The notes beneath the pieces are model-generated. The model was not told the DNA's origin. It was given only the letters and a program-made list of their open reading frames with translations, and ran no database searches. 64,000 bases of DNA from a virus. Below are positions 60,649-64,000 of the stretch, one piece after another (the first letter of the stretch is position 1; every line of letters starts with the position of its first letter). The stretch spans positions 1-64,000 of IMG/VR virus record IMGVR_UViG_3300023174_004581; one strand, written 5' to 3'. The position numbers and the translations under genes are program-made.

Positions 60649-62400
60649 TTAGCGTCGCTTACGTGTGTTGCGTAATTTACGGTTTACTCGACGGCGGGTG
60701 GGCATGCGACCTCCTCGTCTTGACCCACTCGAACCAGCTCGACCCAGAGGGGGCTGCGGAATCGCAGCGGATTGAGCTAGTTGAGCTTGTTGAGCTTGTT
60801 GAGCTAGTTGAGCTTGTAATTTTCCTTTTTCCATCTGATGTCTAAGCTCTTCTATTTCTTCCTTACGTCTTGCCTGTGCCATTCGTGCATTACGTGCGTC
60901 TTCTTCAGTTAACGCATTGTCGGTTCCTAGTCTTGGCAGTGTACGTCCTACTACGCCCATTGCGGATCCTGCAATTCCGACCACACGACCAATACCTCCC
61001 ATAATTCCTGTAACTCCAAACAATGCGGTTGCTCCTGTTGCAAGCGAAGCTCCTACTGACAATAGTGTTGCAAAGAAACTCGTATTAAATTTACTCGATT
61101 CTCTGGCTTCTTTGCGTGCTTCCGCAAACCTTGTTTTAGCGGAAGCTACTGCGGCTTTGCTTAGTCCGACTAACCTTTCCACAGTTTCATTAATCTCGAC
61201 TATTCCTGCTTTATCAGTGTCAACTGCGTTGGCCGTTGGAGCAAAATTCAGTGTTAATACACCAGTTACATAACGTTGTACAGCAGCTACACCAATAGCC
61301 GGATTCGGATACCCAATAGGGAAATTACATATACCTGTTGAATAACCAGGAGCAGATGCTGTAGCTGTTGTATTCGTTTTAGTCGCGCCTAAAGTCGTAG
61401 GTATATTGAATGATACAATCGGTGGTGCGACGGATGAACCGCAATACGCACCTAATAAAGGTATATCACTCAAATAAAACATTGGATTGTTTGCTTTATA
61501 CGCATTAATAGCTGCTGCTGCGTTGATTTCGATGTTTCCTCTAGCGGGGTCAAATGCGGTATCACACGACGAATATCCCGCCATAAAAGTTTTATATTTA
61601 GCCTCGAGTGTTGATGACATTGTAGTACATACTCCCTTTTGTATGCTAATCTTCGCAACTGCTGCATTTCGTTCTATAGATACAGTATCACGTAAACGCC
61701 GAAACCGTTCTCCAGCTACAATACTACCGATTGCGGCAAATGCGAGGAGTGATGCTGTAAATACAATACCTTTTAAGGAGTGTTGGCAAAAGGTATCTTT
61801 CTTATTTGTGCGCCCTGTAACCGCATTCATATATGTTATATCTGTCAAACTTTCAGGACTCTCTCTGTTAAATTTTATCGGACTCACTTTTGTATTGTAT
61901 TTGATTTGAAATTGGGCGATAAGTTTGCGAATCGCTGTCTCAATAGGTTTGAGTACGTCGTCGTTATTTCCACTAATAGCATGCTCTTTCCACTCTAGGA
62001 TTTTGGTTTGAATCGCCTTAAAATCTTCCGCTTCACCGCCACCCATCATATTCACCAATAATGGCGTATTTTTGATATTCGCAATTGCGGGAGCAAATTT
62101 ATCCTCGATGTATGAGTCTAACCATCCATAATGCTCGGGTGATAACCGGGCTAATTCTTTGAAGAACAGAAACTGTAGCAATGGTTTTATAGAATCCATA
62201 ATGGTTATGAACTCGTCCCGGGTTATTGTTGTTTCCATCATATTGGCCGCATATTCCGCAGCGGCCTGTATGTTTGCGGGGGACGATTCCATCGCATCCG
62301 CTTCGCAATCCATACCAAGATGGCGTAACGCAATCGGAAGAGTCAGATGTCCTAGTACGAGAGCCGGCTGGGTCGTGGGATAAATTGGAACTGTATCCAT
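60649..62400 (-). CDS. Large membrane protein with GG-basic C-terminal tail
   Basis: 583 residues from ATG 62400. Two hydrophobic regions: GIVFTASLLAFAAIGSIVAG (~residue 215) and a longer Gly/Ala-rich one (FFATLLSVGASLATGATALFG..GGIGRVVGIAGSAMGVVG). A Gln/Ala/Leu repeat (QLAQQAQQAQLAQSAA) leads to SRRGGRMPTRRRVNRKLRN and TRKRR. An external part between the two hydrophobic regions is Cys- and Asn-rich. Possible virion membrane protein. No family recognised. Confidence 0.75.
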   Translation of the reverse strand: MDTVPIYPTTQPALVLGHLTLPIALRHLGMDCEADAMESSPANIQAAAEYAANMMETTITRDEFITIMDSIKPLLQFLFFKELARLSPEHYGWLDSYIEDKFAPAIANIKNTPLLVNMMGGGEAEDFKAIQTKILEWKEHAISGNNDDVLKPIETAIRKLIAQFQIKYNTKVSPIKFNRESPESLTDITYMNAVTGRTNKKDTFCQHSLKGIVFTASLLAFAAIGSIVAGERFRRLRDTVSIERNAAVAKISIQKGVCTTMSSTLEAKYKTFMAGYSSCDTAFDPARGNIEINAAAAINAYKANNPMFYLSDIPLLGAYCGSSVAPPIVSFNIPTTLGATKTNTTATASAPGYSTGICNFPIGYPNPAIGVAAVQRYVTGVLTLNFAPTANAVDTDKAGIVEINETVERLVGLSKAAVASAKTRFAEARKEARESSKFNTSFFATLLSVGASLATGATALFGVTGIMGGIGRVVGIAGSAMGVVGRTLPRLGTDNALTEEDARNARMAQARRKEEIEELRHQMEKGKLQAQLAQQAQQAQLAQSAAIPQPPLGRAGSSGSRRGGRMPTRRRVNRKLRNTRKRR

Positions 62401-62438
62401 TTTTCTACAATAGTTGTATAAAATTAATAAGGAGTAAT

Positions 62439-63281
62439 TCACATAAGATAATACCGTAACACTCTCGGATTCTCCCGTATGCGACGTAGTAAATACGGAA
62501 TTGCGTCGTCCATCGCTCCATACGGCAAGTATTTATACGTTGGGATTGCGGCCGCTTGTATTCGTTGAGTCTCATTCTCTATAAATCCATACAGTGACGC
62601 ATGGGCGATACGTCCATCTCGTGGATTGTTGTCAATCATATATTGAATATCGGCCGGATTGTGTGTACATATCATCGCATGGAGCAGACCACGTGGCTCT
62701 TTTTTGAGAATCAGTTGTAAGGCTTGGCGAAACGCCGCATCCGTATCTTGCTTGACTTCAAACAATTCTCCTGATTGTCTGTCTTGGTTCCAGTACGCAC
62801 CACGGACTAATTTGATGCCGAGACAGGGAATTCGCTCTATGTCCTCTGTGAGGGCAGCGACCGAATCACGACGGTACATTTGGTAGGTTTTGTAGACGTG
62901 GGGCACGTCGCCGACGTTGTGTGTTTTCATACATGTGTTTGTTATATCACAAATACGTGCGTGATGTACGGCTTCCTCCGCATCCACGAAGACACGCTTC
63001 TTGTGTGCGACGAATTCGCCGATTAGATCACCGATGATGTTGGCGTTGAAGCGAAATGACGACGGTTTGAGGGCGATTGAGGTCAATTCTGGAATAGCAG
63101 CGAGTTGTCTGTATTCATTGGCAATTTTGCGGACATCGTCGTCCGTGGTTGCTGCTTCCTGTATATAATCCGCAATCGGCAACAGACGCCTGGGTTCGAG
63201 TCGGCGAATTGTACGCCGCAGAGTGTCAATTGTTTCACCGGCGGTCAACATGTTGTACAAAGGGCGGTATAGCCATTTCAT
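62439..63281 (-). CDS. Proline dehydrogenase
   Basis: 280 residues, close to bacterial PutA/PRODH barrels. Signatures: LGIKLVRGAYWNQD (FAD-binding strand), AMICTHNPADI, and TYKYLPYGAMDDAIPYLLRRIREN near the end, the conserved substrate-site Arg-Arg segment. It oxidises L-proline to pyrroline-5-carboxylate, passing electrons to quinone in mitochondria. No mitochondrial targeting signal is obvious, although the N-terminus is basic (MKWLYRPLYNMLTAG). Viral PRODH probably alters host energy or redox state (inference). Confidence 0.9.
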   Translation of the reverse strand: MKWLYRPLYNMLTAGETIDTLRRTIRRLEPRRLLPIADYIQEAATTDDDVRKIANEYRQLAAIPELTSIALKPSSFRFNANIIGDLIGEFVAHKKRVFVDAEEAVHHARICDITNTCMKTHNVGDVPHVYKTYQMYRRDSVAALTEDIERIPCLGIKLVRGAYWNQDRQSGELFEVKQDTDAAFRQALQLILKKEPRGLLHAMICTHNPADIQYMIDNNPRDGRIAHASLYGFIENETQRIQAAAIPTYKYLPYGAMDDAIPYLLRRIRENPRVLRYYLM

Positions 63282-63348
63282 TTTATGGATATTGCGATTT
63301 TATTGTTTAACAGATTCTGTTTGCTTTATACTAAAAAATCATAACAAT

Positions 63349-63885
63349 TTACACATTCGTTTCAGTATTCGATGGCACAATAGGTACATTAACCGCATCC
63401 ACCGGAGCAACAACAGGTGTGGCTAACGCTTCAAACATTATCGCACGCTTTTTACGCATCAAGTCACCGCTAAACAGCAAGAGAAAGATGGACGGTAGCA
63501 ATGCGGTACAGAGATACAGAATGTATGAACCAGGAAGATTACGAAATCCGTAGAATATAAGAATGATAAAACTTACAAGAGACCAGTGACCGAGGCATGT
63601 ATAGATGAAGATTGTGAGAGTCAATAGATTTGGAAGATTTCTCCAAATACTGAGCGCACCGATAATCCACGCTACCAATAGCACTCCAAATACGGAATAT
63701 CCAGATGTTGAGAGCAATGAGGAAATAGCAGACGGACTCACAGAATAATAAATCATAAACGATATAAGATAGATAACTGGAGTACCGGCTACGATACACG
63801 CCAACCAGTTCCACGTTGTAATAACTTTAAGAAGCGCATTATACGTTTTCCGTAGACTTACGCACGCATCACGACCTCGATTCAT
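63349..63885 (-). CDS. Polytopic membrane protein
   Basis: 178 residues, about five hydrophobic helices (WLACIVAGTPVIYLISFMIYY, VFGVLLVAWIIGALSIW, LLTLTIFIYTCLGHWSLVSFIILIFY, YILYLCTALLPSIFLLLFS). The C-terminal tail is Pro/Val-rich. No transport motif recognised. Near the right edge, divergent from an unseen early gene. Confidence 0.7.
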   Translation of the reverse strand: MNRGRDACVSLRKTYNALLKVITTWNWLACIVAGTPVIYLISFMIYYSVSPSAISSLLSTSGYSVFGVLLVAWIIGALSIWRNLPNLLTLTIFIYTCLGHWSLVSFIILIFYGFRNLPGSYILYLCTALLPSIFLLLFSGDLMRKKRAIMFEALATPVVAPVDAVNVPIVPSNTETNV

Positions 63886-63987
63886 ATTGGATTATTAGAT
63901 GAAAAACCGCTTCATTCACTTTCATTTTTTGTGGTCTCATTAGGCTAAAACGACTAAATATTTTTATAGTCTAACTATATACGCTGA

Positions 63988-63995
63988 AAAATTGA
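63988..63995 (+). promoter_or_regulatory. Early promoter motif AAAATTGA of an unseen gene
   Basis: Exact octamer 5 bases from the window end; predicts a plus-strand gene starting about 30 to 65 bases beyond it. Confidence 0.6.
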
Positions 63996-64000
63996 ATACG

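Overview
The window looks like an internal segment of a nucleocytoplasmic large DNA virus (NCLDV) genome of the mimivirus-like order (Imitervirales). The evidence is an RNA polymerase II-type largest subunit (RPB1), a thymidine kinase, an FtsJ-type cap methyltransferase, a Nudix hydrolase, a SNF2 helicase, an AP endonuclease IV domain, ankyrin proteins, glycosyltransferases and tRNA genes, all densely packed on both strands. The exact mimivirus early element AAAATTGA stands 20 to 70 bases before about twenty starts. A second element, consensus GGTCTAAA, stands 8 to 36 bases before about twelve other starts and resembles the TCTA-core late motif known in CroV-type viruses. No clear bacterial Shine-Dalgarno layout or chromosomal housekeeping gene was seen.

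Layout. 0-7 kb: a mucin-like repeat membrane protein, a coiled-coil/nuclease-like protein, a secreted NPC2-like (ML domain) protein, a zinc-knuckle protein, spermidine synthase and thymidine kinase. 7-14.3 kb: RPB1 split by an ORF-less group I intron at the catalytic DFDGD motif, then Nudix and cap methyltransferase genes. 14-17.8 kb: small structural or membrane candidates. 18-26 kb: SNF2 helicase, tRNA-Glu, a ParB/DGQHR protein, a glycosyltransferase-like protein, a PD-(D/E)XK::endonuclease IV fusion, PQ-loop and GNAT genes. 27-29.6 kb: a C5 cytosine methyltransferase, a RING protein, an Eco47II-like restriction enzyme and an MBF1-like HTH protein. 29.6-37.6 kb: an AT-rich island of sugar genes (HtrL::GT11 fusion, several glycosyltransferases, GNA1-like acetyltransferase, FkbM methyltransferase, GT11 fucosyltransferase, 2OG-oxygenase::DegT aminotransferase), nearly all behind the late motif. 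37.6-39.2 kb: a perfect 108-bp palindrome inside a longer inverted repeat, next to a GIY-YIG endonuclease. 39.3-48.4 kb: ankyrin and orphan proteins sharing a GG-plus-basic tail, and an intron-containing tRNA-Ile(UAU). 48.5-52.8 kb: a 1.4-kresidue Ser/Thr-rich surface protein. 53-57.9 kb: small early genes. 58-60.1 kb: a second C5 methyltransferase, convergent with a second PD-(D/E)XK-like protein (a second restriction-modification candidate). 60-64 kb: a mini-kinase, a tagged membrane protein, proline dehydrogenase and a polytopic membrane protein.

How the parts fit. Early-motif genes are mainly nucleic-acid metabolism, host manipulation (ML domain, RM systems, HNH and GIY-YIG nucleases, lipid-modified proteins) and small orphans. 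Late-motif genes are RNA polymerase and glycan synthesis, consistent with packaging a polymerase and decorating a glycosylated virion. The most unusual shared signal is a modular basic tail, separated from the body by GG, on at least twelve unrelated proteins. All functions are inferred from sequence reading alone; no database search was run.
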